From JAGOUB01 sp964640945 (GTDB lineage: Bacteria > Patescibacteriota > Gracilibacteria > Peribacterales > Peribacteraceae): a stretch of 64,000 nt of DNA. The notes beneath the pieces were generated by a model that saw nothing but the letters and a program-made list of their open reading frames with translations, had not been told where the DNA came from and made no database searches. The position numbers and the translations under genes are program-made. Below, piece after piece: positions 18,045 to 24,989 of the stretch (the stretch's first letter is position 1; each line of letters opens with the position of its first letter). The stretch lies in assembly GCA_964640945.1 (NCBI GenBank), contig CAZXIV010000001.1, positions 131,466-195,465 on the forward strand, read 5' to 3'.

Positions 18045-18463
18045 CTGAAGTTCCCCGTGTCGGCATCGGCATCCTCGTCCTGCGTGACGGGAAAATGCTG
18101 CTCGGCTTGCGGAAAGGCTCGCACGGCGCCAATACCTGGGCCGCCGCTGGCGGTCATTTGGAGTTCGGCGAGTCTTTTGAGGAGTGCGGCCGCCGCGAAC
18201 TTCTCGAAGAAGCCGGTGACGTGATAGTAACGAACGTCCGTTTCGGCACCGCTAGTGGCGACATGTATCCGGAAGTGGGCCGCCACTACGTCACCATTCT
18301 CATGCTGGCCGACCACGTTTCGGGTGAGCCGGTAAACATGGAACCTGAGAAGTGCGAGCGTTGGGCGTGGTTCGGACGCGATGAGCTGCCGGAGAACCTC
18401 TTCCCGGCTCTGAAGAGCATCTTTGGGCGCGGTTTTGATCCGTTTTCGATATACTACAGGTAA
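18041..18463 (+). CDS. NUDIX hydrolase (MutT/NUDT15-like)
   Basis: 140 residues. The Nudix box is GGHLEFGESFEECGRRELLEEAG (about residues 38-60; E and G residues of GX5EX7REUXEEXGU in place). The start VGIGILVLRDGKMLLGLRKGSHGANTW resembles the NUDT15/MTH2-like group that hydrolyses nucleoside triphosphates or related diphosphates. The ATG overlaps the stop of the AT-rich gene upstream by ATGA, although the two differ in base composition. Confidence 0.88.
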   Translation: MTEVPRVGIGILVLRDGKMLLGLRKGSHGANTWAAAGGHLEFGESFEECGRRELLEEAGDVIVTNVRFGTASGDMYPEVGRHYVTILMLADHVSGEPVNMEPEKCERWAWFGRDELPENLFPALKSIFGRGFDPFSIYYR

Positions 18464-18569
18464 TGAGCCACTCGCTCAGTTGGGCCGACGGCACGTGAGT
18501 GCCGGCGCTAGCTAGAAACATGCTCTAACCAACTCCCCCTGGTCTGTGCTTCAATAGAGATGCTTCTTT

Positions 18570-18646
18570 GGGCCAGTAGCTCAGTTGGTTAGAGCTCCGG
18601 ACTTATACACCGGCGATCGATGGTTCAACTCCATCCTGGCCCACCA
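18570..18646 (+). tRNA. tRNA-Ile (TAT anticodon)
   Basis: Acceptor GGGCCAG/CTGGCCC, discriminator A, encoded CCA. D-arm GCTC/GAGC; T-loop TTCAACT. The anticodon loop CTTATAC gives TAT, which reads AUA. The anticodon stem CCGGA/ACCGG has an A-A mismatch next to the loop. The body resembles bacterial tRNA-Ile. Most bacteria read AUA with a lysidine-modified CAT tRNA, so a TAT anticodon is uncommon. Confidence 0.85.
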
Positions 18647-18717
18647 TTCAATGAATGTTTCAATCGAACTACATAAAAAACCTCCTACTGACGCAAGAGG
18701 TGTCTTCGGTATGCCCA

Positions 18718-18897
18718 TCACCTGGTGAGGAGATAGGCAACCGTGGTCGCACTCAGGAGTCCGCCCACTCCTGTGCACAGGCGGAACAACCATCGGGGCT
18801 GTTCGCCTTTGATCCAGCCATATAAACCACATACTAAGCTGCCGAAGCCCAGAATGCACATCACACAGATGTTGATCCACTGTTCAACAGTAAACAT
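18718..18897 (-). CDS. Small membrane protein, 59 residues
   Basis: ATG at 18897 with Shine-Dalgarno GGAGG 4-5 nt upstream; stop at 18718-18720. The product starts MFTVEQWINICVMCILGFG and has two hydrophobic segments (about 7-27 and 40-57) around a WIKGEQPRW loop. A good promoter lies upstream (TATAAT, 16-bp spacer, TTGCTT). No family recognised. Its 3' end is followed by a weak hairpin and a T-run on the minus strand (18,675-18,703). An overlapping longer frame that reads into the tRNA was rejected. Confidence 0.7.
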   Translation of the reverse strand: MFTVEQWINICVMCILGFGSLVCGLYGWIKGEQPRWLFRLCTGVGGLLSATTVAYLLTR

Positions 18898-18932
18898 CGT
18901 TCCTCCAGGGTTGATGAGAAATGCCTAATAGT

Positions 18933-18960
18933 ATTATACTATTATTATTTTAATAAGCAA
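18933..18960 (-). promoter_or_regulatory. Promoter of the 59-residue membrane protein gene
   Basis: Minus strand: TTGCTT (18960-18955), 16-bp AT-rich spacer, TATAAT (18938-18933), then a leader of about 30 nt with GGAGG. Confidence 0.65.
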
Positions 18961-19142
18961 TTTGCAGAAAATGGCTTATATTAGACATAAATGACATTTA
19001 TCCCTTTGGTTTGAGTCCTCGGGTGGGCGCTCTTTCTTTAGAGATGAGTGTGCACGGACGCTCATTGCTTCGGTGATAGCAGAGATGAGGCGCGTGGTGA
19101 GAGAGAATCATCATCCCCCCTGCCAGAGCACTGACACAGCAG

Positions 19143-19178
19143 AAAAAAGAGCGCCCGCGAAAAAAATCGCGGACGCTC
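19143..19178 (-). terminator. Terminator of the gene at 19206-19742
   Basis: GAGCG-c-CCGCGA, A6 loop, TCGCGG-a-CGCTC, followed on the minus strand by a T-run. Confidence 0.75.
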
Positions 19179-19205
19179 AAAGGTTTCAGTGTAGGAGAAC
19201 AAGGT

Positions 19206-19742
19206 TTAGATCCGGCAGGCCGAGGACAGCCACAGGTAGCCGTAGCGGTAGCCAGTCCAGTCGTAGCTCGCGTACACGCGACCCCTGAGCACCGTGAGTT
19301 CGACGCGGAGCTCGTCGGGGAGCGGTTCCGCACAGCGAGTCCAGTTGTTTGCCAGTAGATCCTTCCCCGTCTCCTTCAAGTGGCAGAGGAACACGGTGGC
19401 CGCGAGGGTGACCGGCGCGACCTCCTCACCCGAGAGGAGGAGCTTCTGCTGCTCGGCGAAGTTCTTGTCACCGCTGTCGGGGATGGGCATACGCATGCGG
19501 TAGACGCCGGGGGTCAGCTTGGCGCGGCCCCAGTCATACCGGTCGTACCACGTATTATGTTCCCACATCAGATTCTTGCGGACGACGATCTCACAGTTGC
19601 GCAACTCCTTGAGCGACCAGGCACCGACGCGGATCACCACCTCACCGGGGGCAGGGTCAGGCAGCAGTTCGCTGCTGGCCTCACCGAGACCGAGGATGGA
19701 CACGGCGTCGTAACAAAACGAGGGGGCGAGGGGGACGCCCAT
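19206..19742 (-). CDS. Unrecognised protein, member 1 of a three-copy family
   Basis: 178 residues, soluble, no known domain. It is clearly related to the product of 43662-44318: both have VVIxxGxWxL, a WYD motif, a YRxxxxxPxS block, an APVTLAATVFLCHLKETGKDLL-like segment, C-EPLPD and a terminal IWLASS/LWLSSA. It is more distantly related to the product of 33679-34194. AAGGAG 7 nt before the ATG is a good ribosome-binding site. The gene has a strong terminator and a roughly 150-nt leader with a long hairpin (19808-19854). GC-rich like core genes. Function unknown. Confidence 0.7.
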   Translation of the reverse strand: MGVPLAPSFCYDAVSILGLGEASSELLPDPAPGEVVIRVGAWSLKELRNCEIVVRKNLMWEHNTWYDRYDWGRAKLTPGVYRMRMPIPDSGDKNFAEQQKLLLSGEEVAPVTLAATVFLCHLKETGKDLLANNWTRCAEPLPDELRVELTVLRGRVYASYDWTGYRYGYLWLSSACRI

Positions 19743-19807
19743 AATGCACTCCTTTTAAGGACTAAAGAGAACCCGTAGTGCCGCGGGCATCGGAACATGC
19801 CTCGGAG

Positions 19808-19854
19808 TGAGACAAGCACTCTATGCACGCACAATGCGCAGAGCGCTTGTCTCA
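19808..19854 (-). promoter_or_regulatory. Long hairpin in the leader of the gene at 19742
   Basis: TGAGACAAGCACTCT (19808-19822) is complementary to AGAGCGCTTGTCTCA (19840-19854) with one wobble; the loop can fold further (GCGCA/TGCGT). It lies between an AT-rich promoter region (TATAAT near 19895) and the Shine-Dalgarno site of the downstream gene. Confidence 0.55.
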
Positions 19855-20144
19855 TCCCTAAACCTTGACGATTATCTGAAAGAACACTGAATTATATAAT
19901 AAGAAGAACGTGTGGGAATTATCAAGGTTTCTCCTGCATATTCCGATGAATAGAGAGTGCAATTATGATTCGCCGTGGTAGCAACCGTCAGGTGAACATG
20001 CCTGATATTCCACCCTTCTCGTTGCTATGCGATGAACTTGTACGATTGATTTTGGGGTAAAAAGAGGAAAACGCTGGCTATTCCCGGGTTTTCAGGTCAC
20101 TATCAGCTGTCTATTTAGACACTCTACTTTTTTCACACATATCT
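19855..20144. promoter_or_regulatory. Divergent promoter region and cold-shock gene leader
   Basis: An AT-rich block near 19,889-19,902 holds TATAAT on both strands, fitting divergent promoters for the minus-strand family gene and for the plus-strand cold-shock gene. If so, the cold-shock leader is over 200 nt, as is common for csp genes. A short ORF (19965-20060) lies inside it. Confidence 0.4.
19965..20060 (+). CDS. Possible 31-residue leader peptide
   Basis: ATG at 19965, TAA at 20058-20060; the product begins MIRRGSNRQVNMPDIPPF and ends in LCDELVRLILG. GAGAG lies about 9 nt before the ATG. It sits in the putative leader of the cold-shock gene. It may be chance; conservation was not tested. 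Confidence 0.25.
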   Translation: MIRRGSNRQVNMPDIPPFSLLCDELVRLILG

Positions 20145-20435
20145 ATGACAGTTGGTATCATCAAGACGAAGACGGATAATGGTTTCGGTTTTATCGCCGT
20201 CGAAGGTTCGGAAGACGTGTTCTTCCACGGTACGGCCTGCGCCGGTCAGTTTGAAGCGCTGCAGGTGGGTCAGACCGTCCAGTTCGACATCGAAAAGGGC
20301 GAGAAGGGTCTCAAGGCCGCCAATGTCGTGGCTGTAAAGGCAGGTGCCGCTCCGGCTGCCAAGGTGGCACCCGCGATGCCAGTTGCCGAGCCTCAGCCGG
20401 CCGACACGGTGGCGGATACGAGCATGGCCGCCTAA
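20145..20435 (+). CDS. Cold-shock domain protein with Ala/Pro-rich tail
   Basis: 96 residues. The cold-shock domain covers about residues 1-65 with RNP1-like NGFGFIAV and RNP2-like DVFFHGTA, which bind single-stranded nucleic acid. A tail of about 30 residues rich in Ala, Pro and Val (AAPAAKVAPAMPVAEP) is added to the usual length. A strong terminator follows. Probably an RNA chaperone; the role of the tail is unknown. Confidence 0.88.
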   Translation: MTVGIIKTKTDNGFGFIAVEGSEDVFFHGTACAGQFEALQVGQTVQFDIEKGEKGLKAANVVAVKAGAAPAAKVAPAMPVAEPQPADTVADTSMAA

Positions 20436-20448
20436 GTCAGCCAAAAAT

Positions 20449-20486
20449 TCCCCCGTTGGGCCGAACGGCTCGCGGGGGATTTTTTG
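20449..20486 (+). terminator. Terminator of the cold-shock gene
   Basis: TCCCCCG...CGGGGGA stem followed by six T. Confidence 0.85.
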
Positions 20487-20510
20487 TGATGAAAGGAGTA
20501 TCTTGCCACC

Positions 20511-20912
20511 ATGACCACTGCGAAGCCCGATCTCAGCCATCTCACCAAAGAGCAGTACGACGTCACACAGTGTTCGGCCACCGAGCCCGCGTTCACGGGC
20601 GAGTATTGGAACGAACACGCTGACGGCACCTACACTTGCGTCGTCTGCGGACACGAGCTTTTTAAGAGTGTCGACAAATACGACTCGGGCACGGGTTGGC
20701 CGAGCTTCGACCGACCGCTCGATGGCGGTGCCGTGGATGAGAAAGAGGACAACTCGCACGGTATGCGCCGGGTCGAAACGGCCTGCGGCAACTGCGGCGC
20801 GCATCTGGGTCATGTTTTCCCTGATGGTCCCCGCGCCACGGGTATGCGCTACTGCATCAATTCAGCCGCTTTAAAGCTTCAAAAGGCCGGTGACGACAAG
20901 AAGAATGCTTAA
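20511..20912 (+). CDS. msrB: Peptide methionine-R-sulfoxide reductase MsrB
   Basis: 133 residues of the SelR fold. Zinc-binding CVVCG (about residue 44) and CGNCG (about 93), the conserved GTGWPSFD stretch, and the catalytic cysteine in MRYCINSAAL (about residue 116) are all present. It reduces methionine-R-sulfoxide in proteins. AAAGGAG upstream is a ribosome-binding site. The stop lies 15 bp before the Zur-box palindrome. Confidence 0.95.
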   Translation: MTTAKPDLSHLTKEQYDVTQCSATEPAFTGEYWNEHADGTYTCVVCGHELFKSVDKYDSGTGWPSFDRPLDGGAVDEKEDNSHGMRRVETACGNCGAHLGHVFPDGPRATGMRYCINSAALKLQKAGDDKKNA

Positions 20913-20927
20913 TGCCAACTATTACCT

Positions 20928-20946
20928 ATTGCAAATTGTTTGCAAT
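20928..20946 (+). promoter_or_regulatory. Perfect palindrome, likely Zur/Fur-family operator
   Basis: ATTGCAAATTGTTTGCAAT: an 8-bp perfect inverted repeat around TTG, 17 bp before the regulator start. Flanking direct copies of ATTACCTA overlap both edges (20921-20928 and 20945-20952). Position, size and symmetry fit the binding site of a Fur-family repressor acting on its own operon. Confidence 0.65.
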
Positions 20947-20963
20947 TACCTAGACTGCGGGTG

Positions 20964-21386
20964 ATGACGATCGCCACCGCTCTCTCGGCCATGCGCGCCG
21001 CCGGCTTAAAAGACACTCTCACCCGTCGGGCGGTGCTTGAGGTGCTGGCCGCTGCCTCCTCTCCCCTCTCGCCGGCCGAGATCGCCAAGCTGGCCACCGA
21101 GCGCGGCAAGCCTGTGAACCTCGTGACGGTCTACCGCATTATCGAGGCTCTGGCGTCGCTCGGGGTGGTGCACCGCCATCCCTGCAGCGGGGCTTTCACC
21201 CTCTGCCAGCTTGATTCGTTCGGCGGCCACCACGGCTTTCTTCACTGTCACGATTGCGGCAAGACACAGGAATTCCGGAGTGAGGCGTTGTGCGCCGTGG
21301 AAAAGGGTATCGCTTCCGCTGCCGGTTTTACCTCGCAGTCGCACGTCGCCGAGATTGTCGGCGTCTGCCGCGATTGTCACGCCTGA
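20964..21386 (+). CDS. Fur-family transcriptional regulator, probably Zur
   Basis: 140 residues from the ATG at 20964 (GTG at 20961 possible). A winged-helix domain (LTRRAVLEVLAAASSPLSPAEI, VNLVTVYRIIEALASLGVV) is followed by the dimerisation region with HHGFLHCHDCGKTQEF and a terminal CRDCH, the two CxxC pairs of a structural zinc site. The gene is the first of an operon with znuA, znuC, a yibE/F gene and znuB, so zinc is the most likely signal. The preceding palindrome suggests autoregulation. Confidence 0.85.
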   Translation: MTIATALSAMRAAGLKDTLTRRAVLEVLAAASSPLSPAEIAKLATERGKPVNLVTVYRIIEALASLGVVHRHPCSGAFTLCQLDSFGGHHGFLHCHDCGKTQEFRSEALCAVEKGIASAAGFTSQSHVAEIVGVCRDCHA

Positions 21387-21391
21387 GACTT

Positions 21392-22315
21392 ATGAGACTC
21401 TCCTCTTTTCTTCTAGTTGTGTTCCCACTGGTTCTCGCTGGTTGCTCTGTTCCGTCTTCCTACAGCGGCAAAACAACGGTCGTCGCGAGCATCTATCCGC
21501 TCGGATTCGCCATGCAGCGCATTGCCGGCGATGACGCAGCGGTCTCGATTGTGACGCCGACCGGCACTGAGCCGCACGAGTTTGAACCGACACCGCGGCA
21601 GATCGTCGCCGCGATCGAGGCCGATCTCTTCGTCTACAACGGCGGCGGCATCGATCCGTGGGCCGACAGCGTTGCGCGCGAACGGACGAACGCCGGCAAG
21701 CTGTCGGTGAAGGCGCTCGCCGTTGACGGCACGCTGCTCGCCGCCGATTCAGTCAAAGAGGACGAGTTTCCCGCCGATCCTGATATCGCCTTTGATCCGC
21801 ATATTTGGCTTGATCCCATCCGTTTATCTGGAGTGGCCGCGCTCGGGGCGTCAGCCTTGAGTGATGTCGATCCAGTTCATGACAAAGCCTACTTCTTGCG
21901 CTTTAGTCAGCTGGAACGTGATCTGGTCGCGCTGGATAAAGCGTTCAACGCGGGGCTTCGCATCTGCGAACTTCGCGATGTCATCGTCTCCCATGATGCG
22001 TATCGTTACCTGGCACGTCGCTACGGCCTGACGCTCCATGCCCTAAGCGGCCTGTCGCCGGAGGACGAGGGCTCACTCTCGAATGTTGTTGAGATCAAAC
22101 AGGCAGCGACGTCTCTGGGTCTCACGGATGTCTTTGCCGAGACGCTGATCGGCGCCGATACAGTAGCTGCCTTCGCAGCGGACATCGGCGGTACAGTCCG
22201 AGTGCTTAATCCGATCGAAGGCCTGATGGATGCCCAGCTGACCGCTAGTGACGATTACCTCTCCCTCATGCGCCAGAATCTCGCCGCTCTCCGCCAAAGC
22301 CTCCGATGCCAGTGA
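21392..22315 (+). CDS. znuA: Zinc ABC transporter substrate-binding lipoprotein ZnuA
   Basis: 307 residues from the ATG at 21392, which opens a lipoprotein signal (hydrophobic stretch, lipobox LAGC). Cluster A-I metal-binding features: His in EPHEFEPTP, DPHIWLDP and VSHDAYRYL, and an acidic residue in AADIGGTV. The histidine-rich loop seen in many ZnuA proteins is absent; His-rich stretches are instead on the C-termini of the next two proteins. The start follows the regulator stop by 5 bp and the end overlaps znuC by 10 bp. Confidence 0.9.
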   Translation: MRLSSFLLVVFPLVLAGCSVPSSYSGKTTVVASIYPLGFAMQRIAGDDAAVSIVTPTGTEPHEFEPTPRQIVAAIEADLFVYNGGGIDPWADSVARERTNAGKLSVKALAVDGTLLAADSVKEDEFPADPDIAFDPHIWLDPIRLSGVAALGASALSDVDPVHDKAYFLRFSQLERDLVALDKAFNAGLRICELRDVIVSHDAYRYLARRYGLTLHALSGLSPEDEGSLSNVVEIKQAATSLGLTDVFAETLIGADTVAAFAADIGGTVRVLNPIEGLMDAQLTASDDYLSLMRQNLAALRQSLRCQ

Positions 22316-23067
22316 GCCATCCCGCCATCGGCGCCCATCACCTCTCCTTCGGCTACAAGAGCCAAGACGACGCCCTACGTGACGTCACCTTCCACATTGA
22401 GTCAGGCGAGTATGTCGGCCTCATTGGTCCGAACGGTGGCGGCAAGACAACACTTCTCAAGTTGTTACTTGGCCAATTTGAACCCTCCAGTGGCAGCATC
22501 GCTGTCTTCGGCCTCTCGTCGCGTCATGCCACCCAACATCATCTCATCGGTTATGTGCAGCAGCGCGTGATGAGCCAGGACGTGAGCCTGCCGCTGACCG
22601 TGCGCGAGCTGGTGACGAACGCCGCCCTCCTGCCGGGCATCGCACTCTTCTCGAACGCCGGGCGCAAGCGACACCAGGTGGACCACGCGCTTGAAGAACT
22701 CTCAATCAGCCACTTGGCCGAACGCCTACTCTCATCGCTTTCCGGCGGCGAACGACAGCGCGCCTTCATCGCCCGCGCCCTGGTCAACCGGCCGCGCCTG
22801 CTCATTCTCGATGAGCCCACTACCGGCGTCGATCCGCGCTCGCGCGACGAGTTTCACGAGCTGCTCAACCAGATCCACCGCTCGGGTGTCACGCTCCTGT
22901 ATGTCTCACACGATACCGACGTGATCGCTAAGCATGCCACGCAGCTACTCTGCCTCAACCGCACGCTCCAGAGCTGCACTCCCAAGGAGCTGGCCGCGAA
23001 TCCCGCCTTGAACGATCTCTACGGTTCGGGCATGACCCACGTTCACCACCATCACCATGGGCACTAA
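22306..23067 (+). CDS. znuC: Zinc ABC transporter ATP-binding protein ZnuC
   Basis: 253 residues. Walker A GPNGGGKTT (about 38), Q-loop YVQQ, signature LSGGERQR (about 145), Walker B LLILDEP, switch histidine in YVSHDTD. The C-terminus ends HVHHHHHGH, a possible zinc-binding tail. The tail is encoded by DNA that also contains the start codon of the next gene (ATG at 23057). Confidence 0.93.
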   Translation: MPVSHPAIGAHHLSFGYKSQDDALRDVTFHIESGEYVGLIGPNGGGKTTLLKLLLGQFEPSSGSIAVFGLSSRHATQHHLIGYVQQRVMSQDVSLPLTVRELVTNAALLPGIALFSNAGRKRHQVDHALEELSISHLAERLLSSLSGGERQRAFIARALVNRPRLLILDEPTTGVDPRSRDEFHELLNQIHRSGVTLLYVSHDTDVIAKHATQLLCLNRTLQSCTPKELAANPALNDLYGSGMTHVHHHHHGH

Positions 23068-24196
23068 GCTCTTTTACCTGTCGGTCTTGGTGTTTCTATC
23101 ACTGCCGGCCCCGGCGCTGGCTCAAGAAGTGGATGACACCTACGTCACCGGCCGCGTGATCGCCGTGCTCAGCGAGACGGCATCCGAAGACCTCGGTATC
23201 AGCCGCACAGTCCAGTCGCTCTCGGTGCAGTCGTCCGATGCGATCGATCCCATGATCATCGAGAACGCCGTCATCGCCGGCCAAACCAATCAACGTTTGC
23301 TCGCCGCGGGTGATCGCATTGTGCTCGAGCGCCTGCGCAAGGCCGACGGCTCGGTGCACTATCTGGTCCGCGATGCCTATCGATTGCCTGCTTTGCTCTG
23401 GTTGTCGGTCGGCTTCTTGACCCTGACGGTCATCTTTGGTCGCCTTATTGGCGCTACTTCCATGCTTGGCCTCGGGCTCAGTATCGCCATCCTTCTTGGC
23501 TTTGTGATGCCACTTATCGCCGCTGGTTACGATCCCCTGCTGGTTAGTTTGGTAGGCGCCGTTGGCATCGCTTGCACCTCGCTTCTGCTGGCGCACGGCC
23601 TGCGCCGCCGCACGTTCGTCGCGCTTCTGAGCACGCTGCTCACGCTCGGCATCTCGGCACTCCTCGCCATCGTCGCGGTCTGGCTCAGTCGACTCTCGGG
23701 CCTGGGTAGCGAAGAGACGGTCTACCTCCTCTCCGGCAAGATGGCCGGCATCGACCTGCATGGCCTGCTGCTCGGCGGCATTATTATCGGCTGTCTCGGC
23801 GTGCTCGACGACATCACGACCGCGCAGGCGGCGGCTGTCGATGAGATTAGCCGCGCGAATCCTTCACTTAGCCGAGCGTCTGTCCTACGGGCGGGCATGT
23901 CGGTGGGGCGCGAGCATATTGCCTCGCTCACGAATACGATTGCCCTCGCCTACGCTGGCGCGTCGTTCCCACTTCTGCTCCTACTCCAGGCTGAGAGCCG
24001 CTACCCGCTTTGGTCCACCATCAACTCCGAGTTCTTCGCCGAGGAGATCGTGCGCACGCTCGTCGGCAGCGCCACGCTCGTGCTCGCCGTGCCGATCTCC
24101 ACTTGGCTCGCGGTTCGCTTCCTCCACGGTCGGCACCGCCAAGGCGAGCGGACCGACGAAATCTTCCACCACCATCACCATGGGCACGCTCTTTGA
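23057..24196 (+). CDS. YibE/F family membrane protein
   Basis: 379 residues. Signal peptide (to ALA-QEV), an extracytoplasmic region to about 110, then about seven membrane spans. The YibE/F signature GVLDDITTAQAAAVDEI and GREHIASLTNTIALAYAGAS is present. It ends in FHHHHHGHAL. It overlaps znuC by 11 bp and znuB by 17 bp. YibE/F proteins have no settled function; placement inside a zinc operon and the His-rich tail suggest a part in metal transport. Inference only. Confidence 0.85.
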   Translation: MGTKLFYLSVLVFLSLPAPALAQEVDDTYVTGRVIAVLSETASEDLGISRTVQSLSVQSSDAIDPMIIENAVIAGQTNQRLLAAGDRIVLERLRKADGSVHYLVRDAYRLPALLWLSVGFLTLTVIFGRLIGATSMLGLGLSIAILLGFVMPLIAAGYDPLLVSLVGAVGIACTSLLLAHGLRRRTFVALLSTLLTLGISALLAIVAVWLSRLSGLGSEETVYLLSGKMAGIDLHGLLLGGIIIGCLGVLDDITTAQAAAVDEISRANPSLSRASVLRAGMSVGREHIASLTNTIALAYAGASFPLLLLLQAESRYPLWSTINSEFFAEEIVRTLVGSATLVLAVPISTWLAVRFLHGRHRQGERTDEIFHHHHHGHAL

Positions 24197-24989
24197 ACAC
24201 GAATTCCTTATTCGCGCGCTGATCGCCGGTATGGTGACGGCGTTCATCGCGCCGAGCGTGGGCTTGCTACTTCTCACCCGGCGTCTCACGTTTTTGGCCG
24301 ATACGTTGTCGCACGTCTCGCTCGCCGGCCTCGCCGCTGCCAGCTTGATCGGCGCCTCGCCCATCCTGGCCGCATCCGTGGCCAGCGTGGCGACAGCCGT
24401 AACGGTCGATGCCCTCCGCGCGCGCGGCCGCCTTTCGGGAGACGCCGGTCTCTCGCTCTTTCTCTCGGGCGGCCTGGCGGTGGCGGCGGTCCTTATCAGC
24501 AAGGGCGGCGGCCAAGGGCTGCAGCTTGGCAGTATGCTTTTTGGTAGTTTGGTGACGGTTTCATGGGAAGAGACCGCGCTCATCGCGGGTTTGGCCGTCG
24601 TCAGTGCCATGGGCCTACTCCTCCTGCGTCACCAACTCGTGGCCGTCAGCATCGATCCCGAAACCGCTGCGGCCAGCGGCATCTCGGTACGCTTCGTCGA
24701 GACGGCGTTGGCTGTCATTGCGGCGCTGACCGTCAGTATGTCGTTGCGGGCGGTGGGGGTGTTGCTCGTCTCGGCCCTCATGGTCATCCCCTGCCTGGCG
24801 GCACTCGAACTGAAGCAGGGACTCAAGCGCACGTTCCTGCTGAGCATCGCGTTGGCCGAGCTTTCGGTCATCGCCGGCTTGCAGGCCGCGCTCACGTTCG
24901 ATATCTCGGCGGGCGGCGCCATTGTGCTGGCGGCGCTGGCAACCTATGGACTTTGCAGTGTGGCGCGCCGGTTGTTTCGCTTAGGCTGA
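24180..24989 (+). CDS. znuB: Zinc ABC transporter permease ZnuB
   Basis: 269 residues from the ATG at 24180 (MGTLFEHEFLIRALIAG). Six to eight membrane spans of the ABC-3 permease family, with RRLTFLADTLSHVSLAG near the start and GVLLVSALMVIPCLAA late. The start overlaps the yibE/F gene. The 3' end overlaps the convergent cca gene by 9 bp. Confidence 0.92.
   Translation: MGTLFEHEFLIRALIAGMVTAFIAPSVGLLLLTRRLTFLADTLSHVSLAGLAAASLIGASPILAASVASVATAVTVDALRARGRLSGDAGLSLFLSGGLAVAAVLISKGGGQGLQLGSMLFGSLVTVSWEETALIAGLAVVSAMGLLLLRHQLVAVSIDPETAAASGISVRFVETALAVIAALTVSMSLRAVGVLLVSALMVIPCLAALELKQGLKRTFLLSIALAELSVIAGLQAALTFDISAGGAIVLAALATYGLCSVARRLFRLG

Noticed and set aside
18581..18880. 99-residue minus frame covering tRNA-Ile
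   Set aside because: Its C-terminus is the antisense of the tRNA; a better-supported 59-residue gene with promoter and ribosome-binding site lies in the same region in another frame.
23044..23067. His-rich tail as a cloning tag or vector artefact
   Set aside because: It occurs twice in native gene overlaps with HHHHHGH, not a clean His6 tag, and no vector sequence surrounds it.
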